DNA of 64,000 nucleotides from Pseudaminobacter salicylatoxidans (GTDB lineage: Bacteria; Pseudomonadota; Alphaproteobacteria; Rhizobiales; Rhizobiaceae), in NCBI RefSeq assembly GCF_003148475.1, contig NZ_QGGG01000004.1:186001-250000 (forward strand), in the 5' to 3' direction. Positions 20,280 to 29,674 of the stretch are shown here, piece by piece (the stretch's first letter is position 1; the number at the start of each line of letters is the position of its first letter). The notes beneath the pieces are model-generated. The model saw only the letters and a program-made list of their open reading frames with translations. It made no database searches and was not told the origin of the DNA. The translations under genes and the position numbers were made by a program.

Positions 20280-20810
20280 ATGAGCGTGCCGGCTGAAACC
20301 GGAGGCCTGAAATTGGGCAAAGAGCGCGCCGACGTCGCCATCATCATGGGCAGCCAGTCCGACTGGGAAACCATGCGCCACGCCGCCGAAGCGCTCCAGG
20401 CGCTCGGCATCTCCCACGACACGCGGATCGTTTCGGCGCACCGTACGCCCGAGCGGCTCTATGATTTTGCCCGCACCGCCAAGGCCGAGGGCTTCAAGGT
20501 CATCATTGCAGGCGCGGGCGGCGCGGCGCACCTTCCCGGCATGACCGCGGCGATGACGCCGTTGCCCGTCTTCGGCGTGCCGGTCGAATCAAGGGCCTTG
20601 TCCGGGCAGGATTCGCTTCTCTCCATCGTGCAGATGCCGGCCGGCATTCCCGTCGGCACGCTGGCGATCGGCAGATCCGGGGCCGTCAATGCGGCGCTTC
20701 TCGCCGCCGCCGTGCTGGCGCTGGGCGACGAAGCACTCGCCGCGCGGCTCGATGCCTGGCGCGCCGAACAGACGGCCAAGGTCGCAGACCGCCCCGTGGA
20801 GGCATCATGA
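20280..20810 (+). CDS. purE: 5-(carboxyamino)imidazole ribonucleotide mutase PurE
   Basis: A 176-residue class I PurE, which converts N5-CAIR to CAIR in purine synthesis. Motifs are MGSQSDW, the catalytic-loop SAHRTP, and [11 protein letters not shown]. The N-terminal dozen residues are an extension over the usual start near the first conserved strand. The purK start overlaps its stop by ATGA, so the two-step carboxylation pathway is co-transcribed. Confidence 0.96.
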   Translation: MSVPAETGGLKLGKERADVAIIMGSQSDWETMRHAAEALQALGISHDTRIVSAHRTPERLYDFARTAKAEGFKVIIAGAGGAAHLPGMTAAMTPLPVFGVPVESRALSGQDSLLSIVQMPAGIPVGTLAIGRSGAVNAALLAAAVLALGDEALAARLDAWRAEQTAKVADRPVEAS

Positions 20811-21883
20811 CCACGCCGCTCGCCCCCGGCTCCACCATCGGCATCATCGGCGGCGGCCAGCTCGGCCGGATGCTGGCCATGGCGGCGGCGCGGCTCGGCT
20901 ATCGCACCGTCGTGCTGGAGCCGCAGGTCGACTGCCCGGCCGCGCAGGTTGCCAACCATCAGATCGTGGCGACCTATGACGACCATTTCGCACTGCGCGA
21001 ACTGGCCCGCCTCAGCGATGTCGTCACCTATGAATTCGAGAACGTCCCGGTCGTCTCGGCCGAAGTCCTCGTCGAATCGGTTTCAGTGCTGCCGCCGGCG
21101 CGCGCGCTCGACATTTCGCAGGACAGGCTGACCGAGAAGACCTTCCTCAACGGCATCGGCATCCCGACCGCCGACTTCCGCGCCGTGGACGATGCGCAAA
21201 CCCTTCACGCCGCGCTGCGCGATTTCGATGGCGTCGGCGTGCTGAAGACCCGGCGCATGGGCTATGACGGCAAGGGACAACGGGTTCTGCGCAACCTGCC
21301 GGAGAGCGAAACCGGCACCACGTTCTCCGCGATGGGCGGGGTGCCGCTGATCCTGGAGGCTTTCGTCGGCTTCCAGCGCGAAATATCGGTGATCGCAGCC
21401 CGCGATCGCAACGGCACGGTGCATGCCTACGATCCACCCGAAAACGTGCATCGCAACGGCATTCTCCACACGTCCACAGTGCCGGCATCCATCGGTGAGG
21501 AAACTGCGCAGAACGCCAAGGCCGCCGCCCGCGCGATTCTCGAGGCGCTCGGCTATGTCGGTGTCATCGGCGTGGAATTCTTCGTGCTGCACGATGGCTC
21601 GCTGGTGGCCAACGAGTTCGCGCCGCGCGTCCACAATTCCGGCCACTGGACGGAAGCCGCCTGCATCGTCTCCCAGTTCGAGCAGCATGTGCGCGCCGTT
21701 GCCGGCCTGCCGCTCGGCGCCACCGCGCGGCATTGCGACTGCGTGATGGAAAACCTGATCGGCGACGATATCGGACGAGCCGCCGCACTCGCCGGCGAGC
21801 CGGACGTGGTGCTGCACCTCTATGGCAAGGCCGAAGCCCGGCCCGGCCGCAAGATGGGGCATTTCACCCGGCTGAAACGCTGA
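20807..21883 (+). CDS. purK: N5-carboxyaminoimidazole ribonucleotide synthase PurK
   Basis: A 358-residue ATP-grasp enzyme making N5-CAIR from AIR, ATP and bicarbonate for PurE. The N-terminus has [20 protein letters not shown]. The ATP-grasp core includes [11 protein letters not shown], and the family-typical RVHNSGHWT lies near residue 275. It is translationally coupled to purE and ends 22 nt before a convergent gene. Confidence 0.97.
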   Translation: MTTPLAPGSTIGIIGGGQLGRMLAMAAARLGYRTVVLEPQVDCPAAQVANHQIVATYDDHFALRELARLSDVVTYEFENVPVVSAEVLVESVSVLPPARALDISQDRLTEKTFLNGIGIPTADFRAVDDAQTLHAALRDFDGVGVLKTRRMGYDGKGQRVLRNLPESETGTTFSAMGGVPLILEAFVGFQREISVIAARDRNGTVHAYDPPENVHRNGILHTSTVPASIGEETAQNAKAAARAILEALGYVGVIGVEFFVLHDGSLVANEFAPRVHNSGHWTEAACIVSQFEQHVRAVAGLPLGATARHCDCVMENLIGDDIGRAAALAGEPDVVLHLYGKAEARPGRKMGHFTRLKR

Positions 21884-21905
21884 CCCGGCGCGATTGCCGC
21901 CCGTG

Positions 21906-22322
21906 TCACTTCGGCGGCACCGGGCAGCTGGGGTCGCCTTCCTCGCATTTGAGATAACCCTTGAGCTGCTCCAGCCGGTCATGGGTCAGCGCGTTGCGGC
22001 AATTCAGCACCAGCATCGGATAGATGCTGCCCTCGAGGCTGTTGCCAGTCGCAAAATCACACTCAGCATCGCGAAACGTTATCCAGGCCTGTTGCGCGGT
22101 CACCAGGCGCTTTCGCGTGTCCTTGTCATCCTTCAGACGACCCATGATCTCCTTATAGGTAGCGTTCAGCGCCGCGTCGGTCTTCTTGTAGGCCTTGTCG
22201 GCGCATTGGTTGAGACTTGCCTGATCGGAAGCTTCCGAGCATCCCGGCTGTATCTGCGCGACGGCCGCACTTGTCATAAGCAGGGGAACGGTAAAAAGCA
22301 GGCTGCGAAGAACAAAGGACAT
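21906..22322 (-). CDS. Exported LprI/DUF1311-family protein
   Basis: A 138-residue exported protein with a signal peptide (cleavage after AVA near residue 22) and the DUF1311/LprI core. The core has paired cysteines, the pattern ALNATYKEIM, and LVTAQQAWITFRDAEC, followed by LEQLKGYLKC. Family members include lysozyme inhibitors of the LprI type, but most are uncharacterised. It is convergent with purK. Confidence 0.8.
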   Translation of the reverse strand: MSFVLRSLLFTVPLLMTSAAVAQIQPGCSEASDQASLNQCADKAYKKTDAALNATYKEIMGRLKDDKDTRKRLVTAQQAWITFRDAECDFATGNSLEGSIYPMLVLNCRNALTHDRLEQLKGYLKCEEGDPSCPVPPK

Positions 22323-22415
22323 GGCTGAAACTCCCTATCGATCACGACTAAGAATATTTGTATCGCGGACAACGCAATTCCGCCGCGCCGGCACATGACA
22401 AATATCGAGCGGAGG

Positions 22416-22444
22416 TTGACATCGGCAAGGACTCTCGTCTAAGT
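22416..22444 (+). promoter_or_regulatory. Sigma70-type promoter candidate for rpmJ
   Basis: A consensus TTGACA is followed by a 17-nt spacer and CTAAGT, close to the relaxed -10 of alphaproteobacteria. Transcription would start about 70 nt upstream of rpmJ and include the hairpin at 22468-22497. Confidence 0.55.
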
Positions 22445-22467
22445 GCCAGCCACAAGTTCGGGCGCGT

Positions 22468-22497
22468 CTGCGGGCGTGCCTTTTTGATCGCCCGCAG
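22468..22497 (+). promoter_or_regulatory. Leader hairpin upstream of rpmJ
   Basis: A perfect 9-bp stem (CTGCGGGCG and complement) encloses a 12-nt loop containing a T5 run. It ends 23 nt before the rpmJ start. It could be an autoregulatory leader structure like those of other ribosomal protein genes; function is inferred only. Confidence 0.45.
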
Positions 22498-22520
22498 GGC
22501 CGCATTCGACAGGCAAGACA

Positions 22521-22646
22521 ATGAAGATCAAGAATTCGCTCAAGGCCCTCAAGGCCCGCCATCGTGACTGCCAGCTGGTCCGCCGCAAGGGCCGCGTCTA
22601 CCTCATCAACAAGACCGCCCCGCGCTTCAAGGCGCGCCAGGGCTGA
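22521..22646 (+). CDS. rpmJ: 50S ribosomal protein L36
   Basis: A 41-residue ribosomal protein starting [16 protein letters not shown] and ending APRFKARQG, the form typical of alphaproteobacteria. It has a single Cys rather than the C-C-C-H zinc ribbon of the zinc-binding paralogue, so it is the zinc-independent type. A promoter and leader hairpin lie directly upstream. Confidence 0.95.
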   Translation: MKIKNSLKALKARHRDCQLVRRKGRVYLINKTAPRFKARQG

Positions 22647-22716
22647 CCCCCTGCGCCGGAACCCTTCCGGCGTCGGTGCTTCGCGCTTCTCACGCGATTT
22701 TCAGTTTGACGTTCCC

Positions 22717-23385
22717 ATGCCGTGGATTAGCTTCTTCGGCATGAGGAGCGTTTTTGCTGTTTGCATAACATTGTCCCTGGCTGCCGGCGCGGCGCCGGCC
22801 GTCGCGCAGTCCGGGCCATCCCGGCAGGAAACGCCGTTTGCGCCATTGCCTTCGGATGATCCGCAGGCCCCAGACGCTGCGCAAGAGCAGGCGGCCCCGA
22901 AAGCTCCCATTACCATCGACACGCTGTTTGTCGACCTCAAGCGCGAGCGCAACGAGAAAGCCGCCGAGCGCATCGCCGCGCGCATTCAGGACCGCTGGAA
23001 CAGGTCCGGAAGCGCCTCCATAGACCTGATGATGCAATGGGCGCAGAAGGCGATGGAGGAGCAGAAATTCGATGTCGCGCTCGACTTCCTCGATCAGGTC
23101 GTCACCCTCGCGCCCGACTATGCGGAAGGCTGGAACCGCCGCGCCACCGTGCATTTCATGATGCGCGGCTACGGCAAGTCGATGGCCGATATCGAACATA
23201 CGCTGAGGCTGGAGCCTCGTCATTTCGGCGCGCTGGCCGGCATGGCGCAGATCATGGAAATGCGCGGCCGCAAGGAACTGGCGCTGGAAGCCTGGCAGAA
23301 GGTTCTCGACATCTATCCGATGATGCGCAGCGCGCAGGACCGGGTCAGCGCCCTGTCGGAAGAACTGGCCGGCGAATCCATCTGA
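22717..23385 (+). CDS. Exported TPR-repeat protein
   Basis: A 222-residue protein with an N-terminal signal sequence (cleavage after AVAQ near residue 31). Two or three tetratricopeptide repeats lie in the C-terminal half (AMEEQKFDVALDFLDQVV, YGKSMADIEHTLRLEPRH and KELALEAWQKVLDIYP). It is probably periplasmic or membrane-tethered. The ATG at 22717 is used; an ATG at 22741 also gives a good signal peptide and neither has a clear ribosome site. TPRs mediate protein contacts; the partner is unknown. Confidence 0.8.
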   Translation: MPWISFFGMRSVFAVCITLSLAAGAAPAVAQSGPSRQETPFAPLPSDDPQAPDAAQEQAAPKAPITIDTLFVDLKRERNEKAAERIAARIQDRWNRSGSASIDLMMQWAQKAMEEQKFDVALDFLDQVVTLAPDYAEGWNRRATVHFMMRGYGKSMADIEHTLRLEPRHFGALAGMAQIMEMRGRKELALEAWQKVLDIYPMMRSAQDRVSALSEELAGESI

Positions 23386-23482
23386 ACCGCCGGCCTGTCT
23401 GCGCGGAACGCTCACGGAGAGCACCCGCCTTGTTCACGCATGACCTTTCCGAAATCCGGTGGCCGCGTTTAGGGATGATGCT

Positions 23483-24919
23483 TTACGCGCCCCCGTGTCC
23501 TTCCGCGCCGACATAGGCGATGCGCAGCATGTTGGTTGCGCCCGGCGTTCCCAGCGGCACGCCCGCCGTGACGATCACGCGGTCGCCGGGACGGCCGAAG
23601 CCCTCCTCATAGGCAATGCGGCAGGCGCGATCGACCATGTCGTCGAGATCGGAGGCATCCTCCGTCACCACGCAATGCGTGCCCCATACGACGGAAAGGC
23701 GGCGCGCCGTCTGCACGACCGGCGACAGCGCGATGATGGGCACCCGCGGGCGCTCGCGCGCGGCGCGCAGCCCGGTCGTGCCCGACGATGTGTAGGTGAC
23801 GATCGCCGACAGCTTCAACGTTTCGGCGATCTGCCGCGAAGCCAGCGAGATGGCATCGGCGCCGGTCGCTTCCGGTTCCGGGCGCTGGGCGTTGATGATG
23901 CTGGTATAGGTGGGGTCCTGCTCGACGCGCTGGGCGATGCGGTTCATCGTCGCCACCGCCTCGGCCGGATACTGGCCAGCTGCCGATTCGGCCGAGAGCA
24001 TGACCGCATCCGCGCCCTCGAACACGGCTGTCGCCACGTCCGACACCTCGGCGCGGGTCGGCACCGGCGCGGAAATCATCGATTCCAGCATCTGGGTTGC
24101 AATCACCACCGGCTTGCCGGCGCGGCGCGCGGCGCCGGTGATCTGCTTCTGGATGCCGGGCACCGCCTCAAGCGGCATTTCCACGCCGAGATCGCCGCGC
24201 GCCACCATGATGGCGTCGGAAAGCTCGATGATCTCGGCCAGACGCGTCACCGCCTGCGGCTTCTCGATCTTCGACATCAGCAGCGCCCGGCCGCGTGCGA
24301 TCTTGCGCGCTTCGGCCAGGTCCTCCGGCCGCTGGATGAAGGACAGGCCGATCCAGTCGACGCCCGCCGCCAGCGCGGCATCGAGGTCGGCGCGATCCTT
24401 CTCGGTCAACGCGCCCATCGGCAGTTCAGTGTCGGGCAGGCTGACGCCCTTGCGGTCGGAGATGCCGTTGCCAGCCACGACCGTGCAGACGATCGACTTG
24501 CCGTCGCACGTCACCGCCGTCAGTTCCAGCTTGCCGTCGTCGATGAGCAGCCGGTGGCCGGGCTTCACCGAGGACAGGATTTCGGGATGGGGCAGATAGA
24601 CCCGCGTGGCGTCGCCCTCTGCGGGGTTGTCGTCCAGCGTGAAGGTCTGGCCGATCGTAAGCGCCACCTTGCCGTTGGCGAATTTGCCGACGCGCAGCTT
24701 CGGTCCCTGCATGTCCGCCAGAATGCCGATGGGGCGCCCGACGCTCTCTTCCACCGCGCGGATGCGGCCGACGAGTTCGCGCATCAGCGCATGGTCGGCA
24801 TGGCTCATATTGATGCGGAAGACGTCCGCCCCGGACTCGAACAGCTTCCGGATCATCTCCTGGGAGGAGGAGGCCGGACCAAGCGTTGCCAGAATCTTTA
24901 CCTTACGACTGCGTCTCAT
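23483..24919 (-). CDS. pyk: Pyruvate kinase
   Basis: A 478-residue glycolytic enzyme converting phosphoenolpyruvate and ADP to pyruvate and ATP. It shows KILATLGPASSS at the N-terminus, the catalytic-Lys region LLMSKIEKPQAV, the metal-binding GDLGVEMP, and the C-terminal allosteric-type domain. Its start overlaps the stop of the DUF1036 gene by four bases (ATGA), so the two are co-transcribed with DUF1036 first. Confidence 0.97.
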   Translation of the reverse strand: MRRSRKVKILATLGPASSSQEMIRKLFESGADVFRINMSHADHALMRELVGRIRAVEESVGRPIGILADMQGPKLRVGKFANGKVALTIGQTFTLDDNPAEGDATRVYLPHPEILSSVKPGHRLLIDDGKLELTAVTCDGKSIVCTVVAGNGISDRKGVSLPDTELPMGALTEKDRADLDAALAAGVDWIGLSFIQRPEDLAEARKIARGRALLMSKIEKPQAVTRLAEIIELSDAIMVARGDLGVEMPLEAVPGIQKQITGAARRAGKPVVIATQMLESMISAPVPTRAEVSDVATAVFEGADAVMLSAESAAGQYPAEAVATMNRIAQRVEQDPTYTSIINAQRPEPEATGADAISLASRQIAETLKLSAIVTYTSSGTTGLRAARERPRVPIIALSPVVQTARRLSVVWGTHCVVTEDASDLDDMVDRACRIAYEEGFGRPGDRVIVTAGVPLGTPGATNMLRIAYVGAEGHGGA

Positions 24920-25401
24920 GGAGAACCCGTTCCCGTGACGGCTGCTGCGCCGTCGGTTGCGGGCTCGTCGGTCAGCTGGACCATCCAGCTTGCCTGCTCA
25001 CCCGTGTCATATTCCTTGAACCCCGCGCGCTGGAAGCCTCGGGCGACACAATCGTTCACCCCGGCGATCTTGAACTCCTTGTCCGCGACGCACATGTTGA
25101 TTGGACCGTCCCAGCGCCCGCCGCGCTCGGAATCCTCAGCATAGAGGTAATAAAACCGCGATGACAAAGGCCCTTCGATCAGGGTCTTGCAGGTCGAGGC
25201 CTCGATATGCCACCAGCCCTCCGTGACCCAGCCCGCCTTCGCGCGATAGCCGATGCCAACCCCCACCAGGCTCTGGGTCGCGTTGCAAACCCGGAAGTCT
25301 GCGCGCGCCTCCCCGGTGGCGGCCAGGAAAACGGGAAGCGCAAGGAATGTCAGCAGCGCGGACCACACAGAACGCATGCGCAGCGCCCCCGCGAAACCCA
25401 T
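24916..25401 (-). CDS. DUF1036-family exported protein
   Basis: A 161-residue alphaproteobacterial protein with an N-terminal signal segment and the DUF1036 core: FRVCNATQS, GWVTEGWW and RFYYLYAED. The ATG at 25401 is preferred over one ten codons upstream because AAAGGAGAG precedes it. Function of the family is unknown. It is translationally coupled to pyk downstream, a linkage I recall as common in this group. Confidence 0.85.
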   Translation of the reverse strand: MGFAGALRMRSVWSALLTFLALPVFLAATGEARADFRVCNATQSLVGVGIGYRAKAGWVTEGWWHIEASTCKTLIEGPLSSRFYYLYAEDSERGGRWDGPINMCVADKEFKIAGVNDCVARGFQRAGFKEYDTGEQASWMVQLTDEPATDGAAAVTGTGSP

Positions 25402-25645
25402 CCTTGCCTCTCCTTTGCTTCGTTTCGGCATTCTTGTTGTCCCTTTTCGGCAAAGTGCGGACGCATGTCAACGCGCCAGCGGATGCAAATCCAATCGATT
25501 TAGATTGAGCCATGCGGGGTGAAACGCAGCCTCGAAGCCGTTTCTGTCACAACATTGACCAAACAACGGCATTGCACCCAGCATAACTTCATGGAATGAC
25601 GTTTCTATCCCCTTCAACACCCGCACACGGAACTTTGCAGAACCT

Positions 25646-26443
25646 ATGACACGATCCGCAGTTTTTGCCCCCTTCGAAATCATCGAGGGCGACCGCAAGC
25701 GAGGCATCGTGCTTGTGGGAGACCACGCCAGACGCGAGTTGCCGGAAGAATATGACGGCCTCGGCCTGCCCGAAAGCGAATTTCAGCGCCACATCGCCTA
25801 TGACATCGGCGTGGAGCATGTCACCCGCCGCCTGGCGGCCCTTCTGGACGCGCCGGCGGTGATGGCCAATTTCTCCCGCCTGCTGATCGACCCCAACCGG
25901 GGCGAGGACGACCCGACGCTGATTCGCCAGCTCTATGACGGCACCGTCGTGCCGGGAAACTATCCGATCACGCAAGAAGAGCGCCAGAAGCGGCTGGAGG
26001 CTTTTTACCGGCCCTATCACGACGCCGTCGCAGCCATGGTCGCCTCCGTGGCGCAAGAAAGCGGCAAGGCACCCTTCCTGCTTTCGGTGCACTCCTTCAC
26101 GCCGGTCATGCAGGGGCGCAAGCGCCCGTGGCATGTCGGCATCCTGTGGGACCGCGACGACCGCGCGGTGCGCCCGCTGATCGAGGCGCTCGCGCAGGAC
26201 AAGACGTTGATCGTCGGCGACAACGAGCCCTATGACGGGGCGCTGCGCGGCGACACCATGTTCCGCCACGCCATCGTCAACGGCTACGCCCATGCACTGA
26301 TCGAGATCCGGCAGGACCAGATCGCCGAGGAGGCCACCGCCGACGAATGGGCGAACTACCTTGCCCCCATCGTTGACGCCATCAATGCGCGCCCCGATAT
26401 ACACGAGGTCAGGCAATTCGGCTCGCGCACCGGGCCGCTGTGA
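25646..26443 (+). CDS. N-formylglutamate amidohydrolase family protein
   Basis: A 265-residue member of the FGase family (PF05013), zinc hydrolases that remove formyl groups from N-formylglutamate or similar amides. The motif GDHARRELP (family DHxG/DHA start), SRLLIDPNR and LLSVHSFTP are visible, giving the expected His and Glu metal ligands. No histidine-degradation genes are nearby, so the substrate may differ from N-formylglutamate. It is followed 11 nt later by a DUF1244 gene, probably one transcript. Confidence 0.85.
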   Translation: MTRSAVFAPFEIIEGDRKRGIVLVGDHARRELPEEYDGLGLPESEFQRHIAYDIGVEHVTRRLAALLDAPAVMANFSRLLIDPNRGEDDPTLIRQLYDGTVVPGNYPITQEERQKRLEAFYRPYHDAVAAMVASVAQESGKAPFLLSVHSFTPVMQGRKRPWHVGILWDRDDRAVRPLIEALAQDKTLIVGDNEPYDGALRGDTMFRHAIVNGYAHALIEIRQDQIAEEATADEWANYLAPIVDAINARPDIHEVRQFGSRTGPL

Positions 26444-26454
26444 AGGAGATCGCA

Positions 26455-26763
26455 ATGGTTGAGTTGAGCAATGAACAGCAGCGTGAATTCGAGGCTGCCG
26501 CCTTCCGCCGTCTGGTCGAGCATTTGCGCAACCGCACCGACGTGCAGAACATCGACCTGATGAACCTCGCCGGCTTCTGCCGCAACTGCCTGTCCAACTG
26601 GTATCGCGAAGCCGCCGAGGACACCGGAGTTGCGCTGAGCAAGGACGAGTCACGCGAGATCGTCTACGGCATGCCTTATGCCGAGTGGCAGGCAAAGTAC
26701 CAGACGGAGGCTTCGGGCGCGCAGAAGGCGCAGTTCGAGGTAAGCCGCCCAAAGGACCACTGA
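26455..26763 (+). CDS. DUF1244-family protein
   Basis: A 102-residue conserved alpha/gammaproteobacterial protein of the SMc04008 type. The family pattern is clear: AAAFRRLVEHLR, then LMNLAGFCRNCLSNWYREAAE with a Cys-x2-Cys pair, then GMPYAEWQ. GAAGGAGAT sits before the ATG at 26455. Structures of relatives are all-helical; function is unknown. Confidence 0.9.
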   Translation: MVELSNEQQREFEAAAFRRLVEHLRNRTDVQNIDLMNLAGFCRNCLSNWYREAAEDTGVALSKDESREIVYGMPYAEWQAKYQTEASGAQKAQFEVSRPKDH

Positions 26764-26917
26764 ACAGCGCGGACGTCTTCGCGCCATTCCCCGACAGATG
26801 CGCAAACATGGCAGGACAGGCCCCGGCAAGCCCGCAAAGAGGCTTTTCGGGACAACTGTGTTGCCTTTGCGCCCTTGACCCTCCGGATCGGGTAAGGCAT
26901 CGAACGGGCACACATCC

Positions 26918-26941
26918 GCCGCGCCGAGTCGCGGCTTTTTC
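26918..26941 (+). terminator. Rho-independent terminator
   Basis: A 6-bp GCCGCG stem with a 6-nt loop is followed by a T-run. It ends the formylglutamate amidohydrolase/DUF1244 transcript just before the gapR start. The rest of 26764-26917 shows no gene. Confidence 0.65.
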
Positions 26942-26957
26942 ATCCGGAGCATAGAGA

Positions 26958-27218
26958 ATGGCCGACGAGATCACCGAAACCAGCCAGACTGTTGCCGCGG
27001 GCCAGCTGCGCGCCTTCATCGAGCGCATCGAGCGTCTTGAGGAAGAGAAGCAGACCATAGCCGACGACATCAAGGACGTCTTTGCCGAGGCAAAGGGCAC
27101 CGGCTTCGACACCAAGGCGCTGCGCACCATCATCCGCCTGCGCAAGAAGGATCAGGCCGAACGCCAGGAAGAGGAAGCGATCCTCGACCTCTACAAGGCC
27201 GCTCTCGGGATGGAGTGA
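26958..27218 (+). CDS. gapR: DUF2312-family nucleoid protein, GapR homologue
   Basis: An 86-residue protein matching the Caulobacter GapR family (DUF2312, UPF0335). GapR binds overtwisted DNA ahead of replication forks and transcription and aids topoisomerases. The visible pattern is [19 protein letters not shown], then [13 protein letters not shown], then [16 protein letters not shown], a long coiled coil followed by the DNA-clamp helices. It is monocistronic between two terminators. It is essential or important in several alphaproteobacteria. Confidence 0.93.
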   Translation: MADEITETSQTVAAGQLRAFIERIERLEEEKQTIADDIKDVFAEAKGTGFDTKALRTIIRLRKKDQAERQEEEAILDLYKAALGME

Positions 27219-27250
27219 ATTGCCCGCCAGCGACGACTTGTCCGGGAATC

Positions 27251-27286
27251 AAGGCTGCGGTCGCCATGCCGCAGCCTTTTCTTTTT
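27251..27286 (+). terminator. Rho-independent terminator after gapR
   Basis: A perfect 10-bp stem (AAGGCTGCGG and complement) with an 8-nt loop is followed by TTCTTTTT. A strong intrinsic terminator for gapR. Confidence 0.9.
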
Positions 27287-27307
27287 GGCCTCGCAAGAAA
27301 GCGTGGC

Positions 27308-27673
27308 TCAGCCCAGCAGCACTTCGCGCAGCACGACAGCGTCGTTATGCGCCTCGTCATGGGCCGAATAAACCAACGTCAGAGCACCCTTTGCCGCGAG
27401 CGCACGCAGCCGCTCGATGTCGTCCGCGTGGCTGGCGAGTTCGTCGCGATAGCGGCGGCGGAACTCCTCCCACTTGGCGGGATCGTGGCCGAACCATTTG
27501 CGCAGCTCGGTGCTGGGCGCAACATCCTTCATCCAGTCGTCCAGCCTGGCATCCGCCTTGCTGACGCCCCGCGGCCAGAGGCGATCGACGAGAATGCGCG
27601 TACCGTCCCCGGCCGAAGGCGGTTCATAGGCCCGTTTGAGCCGTACCCTGTCTGCGGCGATCGTTGCATCCAT
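27308..27673 (-). CDS. DUF488-family protein
   Basis: A 121-residue soluble protein of the DUF488 family. The signature RILVDRLWPRGVSK is followed by WMKDVAPSTELRKWFGHDP and LTLVYSAHDEAHNDAVVL. AAAGGAG upstream supports the ATG at 27673. The family is widespread and often adjacent to stress or redox genes; its biochemical role is unknown. Confidence 0.88.
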   Translation of the reverse strand: MDATIAADRVRLKRAYEPPSAGDGTRILVDRLWPRGVSKADARLDDWMKDVAPSTELRKWFGHDPAKWEEFRRRYRDELASHADDIERLRALAAKGALTLVYSAHDEAHNDAVVLREVLLG

Positions 27674-27819
27674 GGCCCCTGCTCCTTTCGACATGCGGCG
27701 TGGCGCCGGAAAACCTGTCTCCATGGCAGATGGAGCATTTCAACAGCCCGGCAAGTCAGGCAAACTGACCACTGGAACCGCGACCATCCTCACGCATGAT
27801 CCTTACGCCGCCAAACGGC

Positions 27820-28221
27820 TCACGCCGGACGAAAATTCAGCGCCACGCCGTTGATGCAATAACGCAGGCCGGTCGGCGGCGGACCGTCCTCGAAGACATG
27901 GCCCAGATGGCTGCCGCAGCGCGCGCAATGCACCTCCGTGCGCACCATGCCGTAGCTGCGGTCGACGGTGGTTTCCACCGAGCCCTCGACGGGGTCGTTG
28001 AAGCTCGGCCAGCCGGTGCCGCTTTCGAACTTCAGGGTGGATTCGAACAGCGGCTGGTCGCAACCGGCGCACGCGAAGGTGCCGGCGCGCTTTTCATGCA
28101 GCAGCGCGCAGCTTCCCGGCCGCTCGGTGCCATGCCCGCGCATGACCGCATATTGCTCCGGCGTCAGAAGCGCGCGCCATTCCGCATCGGTGCGGGTCAC
28201 CGGATAGCGATGTTCGTCCAT
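27820..28221 (-). CDS. msrB: Peptide-methionine (R)-S-oxide reductase MsrB
   Basis: A 133-residue enzyme that repairs methionine-R-sulfoxide in proteins. Zinc-binding Cys pairs are at 51/54 and 99/102, the GTGWPSF motif is at 68-74, and the catalytic Cys122 is in RYCINGVAL. The ATG at 28221 has GGAG upstream; the open frame starts 13 codons earlier. It is a full-length cytoplasmic form, monocistronic. Confidence 0.96.
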   Translation of the reverse strand: MDEHRYPVTRTDAEWRALLTPEQYAVMRGHGTERPGSCALLHEKRAGTFACAGCDQPLFESTLKFESGTGWPSFNDPVEGSVETTVDRSYGMVRTEVHCARCGSHLGHVFEDGPPPTGLRYCINGVALNFRPA

Positions 28222-28305
28222 CTCGTGTCTCCATGAAGGTCTTGCTGGCTTTACGCCCAATATAGTGTTGCCGTCCGCCGGCTGAAAGCCGGCGCAGGCT
28301 GCGCA

Positions 28306-29496
28306 TCAGTGCTTCCGCGACAGTTCCTTCGTCGCCTGTTCGAGCCCCGTCAGCGTCATCGGATACATGCGGTTCACGAAAATCTCGCGGATCATGCCGA
28401 TGGAATGCGTGTAGCTCCAGTGCTTTTCGCGCATCGGGTTGAGCCACACCGCGTTCGGCCACTGCTGGAGCACGCGCTGCAGCCACACCGCGCCGGGCTC
28501 GGGGTTCCAGTGCTCGACCGAGCCTCCCGCATAGGTGATCTCATAGGGGCTCATCGAGGCGTCGCCGACGAAGATTACCTTGTAGTCGTGGCCGTATTTG
28601 TGCAGCACGTCGAGCGTAGGAATGACTTCGGAATGGCGGCGGCGATTGTCCTTCCACACGCCTTCATAGAGGCAGTTGTGGAAGTAGAAATATTCCAGTT
28701 GCCGGAACTCGGCGCGCGCTGCCGAAAACAATTCCTCCACGCTCCTGATGTGATCGTCCATCGAGCCGCCGACATCGAAGAACATCAAAAGCTTCACCGC
28801 ATTGCGCCTTTCGGGACGCGTGCGCACGTCTAGATAGCCGTGCTCGGCCGTAGCGTGGATGGTGCCGGGCAGGTCGAATTCCTCCTCCGCGCCCTCCCGC
28901 ACCCAGCGCCTGAGCCGCTTGAGCGCCACCTTGATGTTGCGTGTGCCGATCTCGACCGCATCGTCGAAATTCCTGAACTCGCGCTTGTCCCACACCTTCA
29001 CCGCGCGGCGATGGCGGCTTTCATGCTGGCCGATCCGCACGCCTTCGGGATTGTAGCCATAGGCGCCGAAGGGGGACGTGCCCGCCGTGCCGATCCATTT
29101 CGAGCCGCCCTGATGGCGTCCCTTCTGTTCCTCCAGGCGCTGTTTCAGCGTCTCCATCAGCTTCTCGAAACCGCCCAGCGCCTCAACGAGCTTCTTTTCG
29201 TCCTCGCTCAGGTGCTTTTCGGCAAGCCTGCGCAGCCATTCCTCTGGGATGTTGGCGACATCGACCGTCCCCTCGCCCGCCACCGCCTCCACGCCCTTGA
29301 AGACGTGCGAGAACACCTGGTCGAAACGGTCGATATGGCGCTCGTCCTTCACCAGCGCTGCGCGCGCCAGATAGTAGAACCCCTCGACATCATAGGTCAC
29401 GAGGCCGGCCTGCATGCCTTCCAGCAAAGCGAGATATTCCCGTAGCGAAACCGGAACCTTGGCCGCCTTGAGTTCGAGGAAGAAGGGTATGAACAT
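28306..29496 (-). CDS. VWA-domain protein, CoxE-like
   Basis: A 396-residue protein with a von Willebrand A domain. The metal-site motif is DVGGSMD, preceded by RRNAVKLLMFF. The N-terminal half is CoxE-like and mostly helical. Such proteins work with MoxR-type AAA+ ATPases to insert cofactors or remodel complexes. The MoxR gene of this window lies at 32191-33024 on the same strand, separated by four unrelated genes. The ATG at 29496 begins the conserved part; the frame is open upstream. Confidence 0.88.
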   Translation of the reverse strand: MFIPFFLELKAAKVPVSLREYLALLEGMQAGLVTYDVEGFYYLARAALVKDERHIDRFDQVFSHVFKGVEAVAGEGTVDVANIPEEWLRRLAEKHLSEDEKKLVEALGGFEKLMETLKQRLEEQKGRHQGGSKWIGTAGTSPFGAYGYNPEGVRIGQHESRHRRAVKVWDKREFRNFDDAVEIGTRNIKVALKRLRRWVREGAEEEFDLPGTIHATAEHGYLDVRTRPERRNAVKLLMFFDVGGSMDDHIRSVEELFSAARAEFRQLEYFYFHNCLYEGVWKDNRRRHSEVIPTLDVLHKYGHDYKVIFVGDASMSPYEITYAGGSVEHWNPEPGAVWLQRVLQQWPNAVWLNPMREKHWSYTHSIGMIREIFVNRMYPMTLTGLEQATKELSRKH

Positions 29497-29674
29497 GCGC
29501 CGCACTTTGCGCTGCAACAGGCTGGCAGGCAAGCCCGGCCGACCTGTCCGGTTTCTACCACACATGGTAAAAATCGGGATTCAGTCTTTCTTGGTAATTT
29601 CCCGTTAGCAATTCACCTGAGTGGATCCCGACGGCTCCGATTCTGCCGTCACAATTGTTTGCGTGCGGGTGCTT

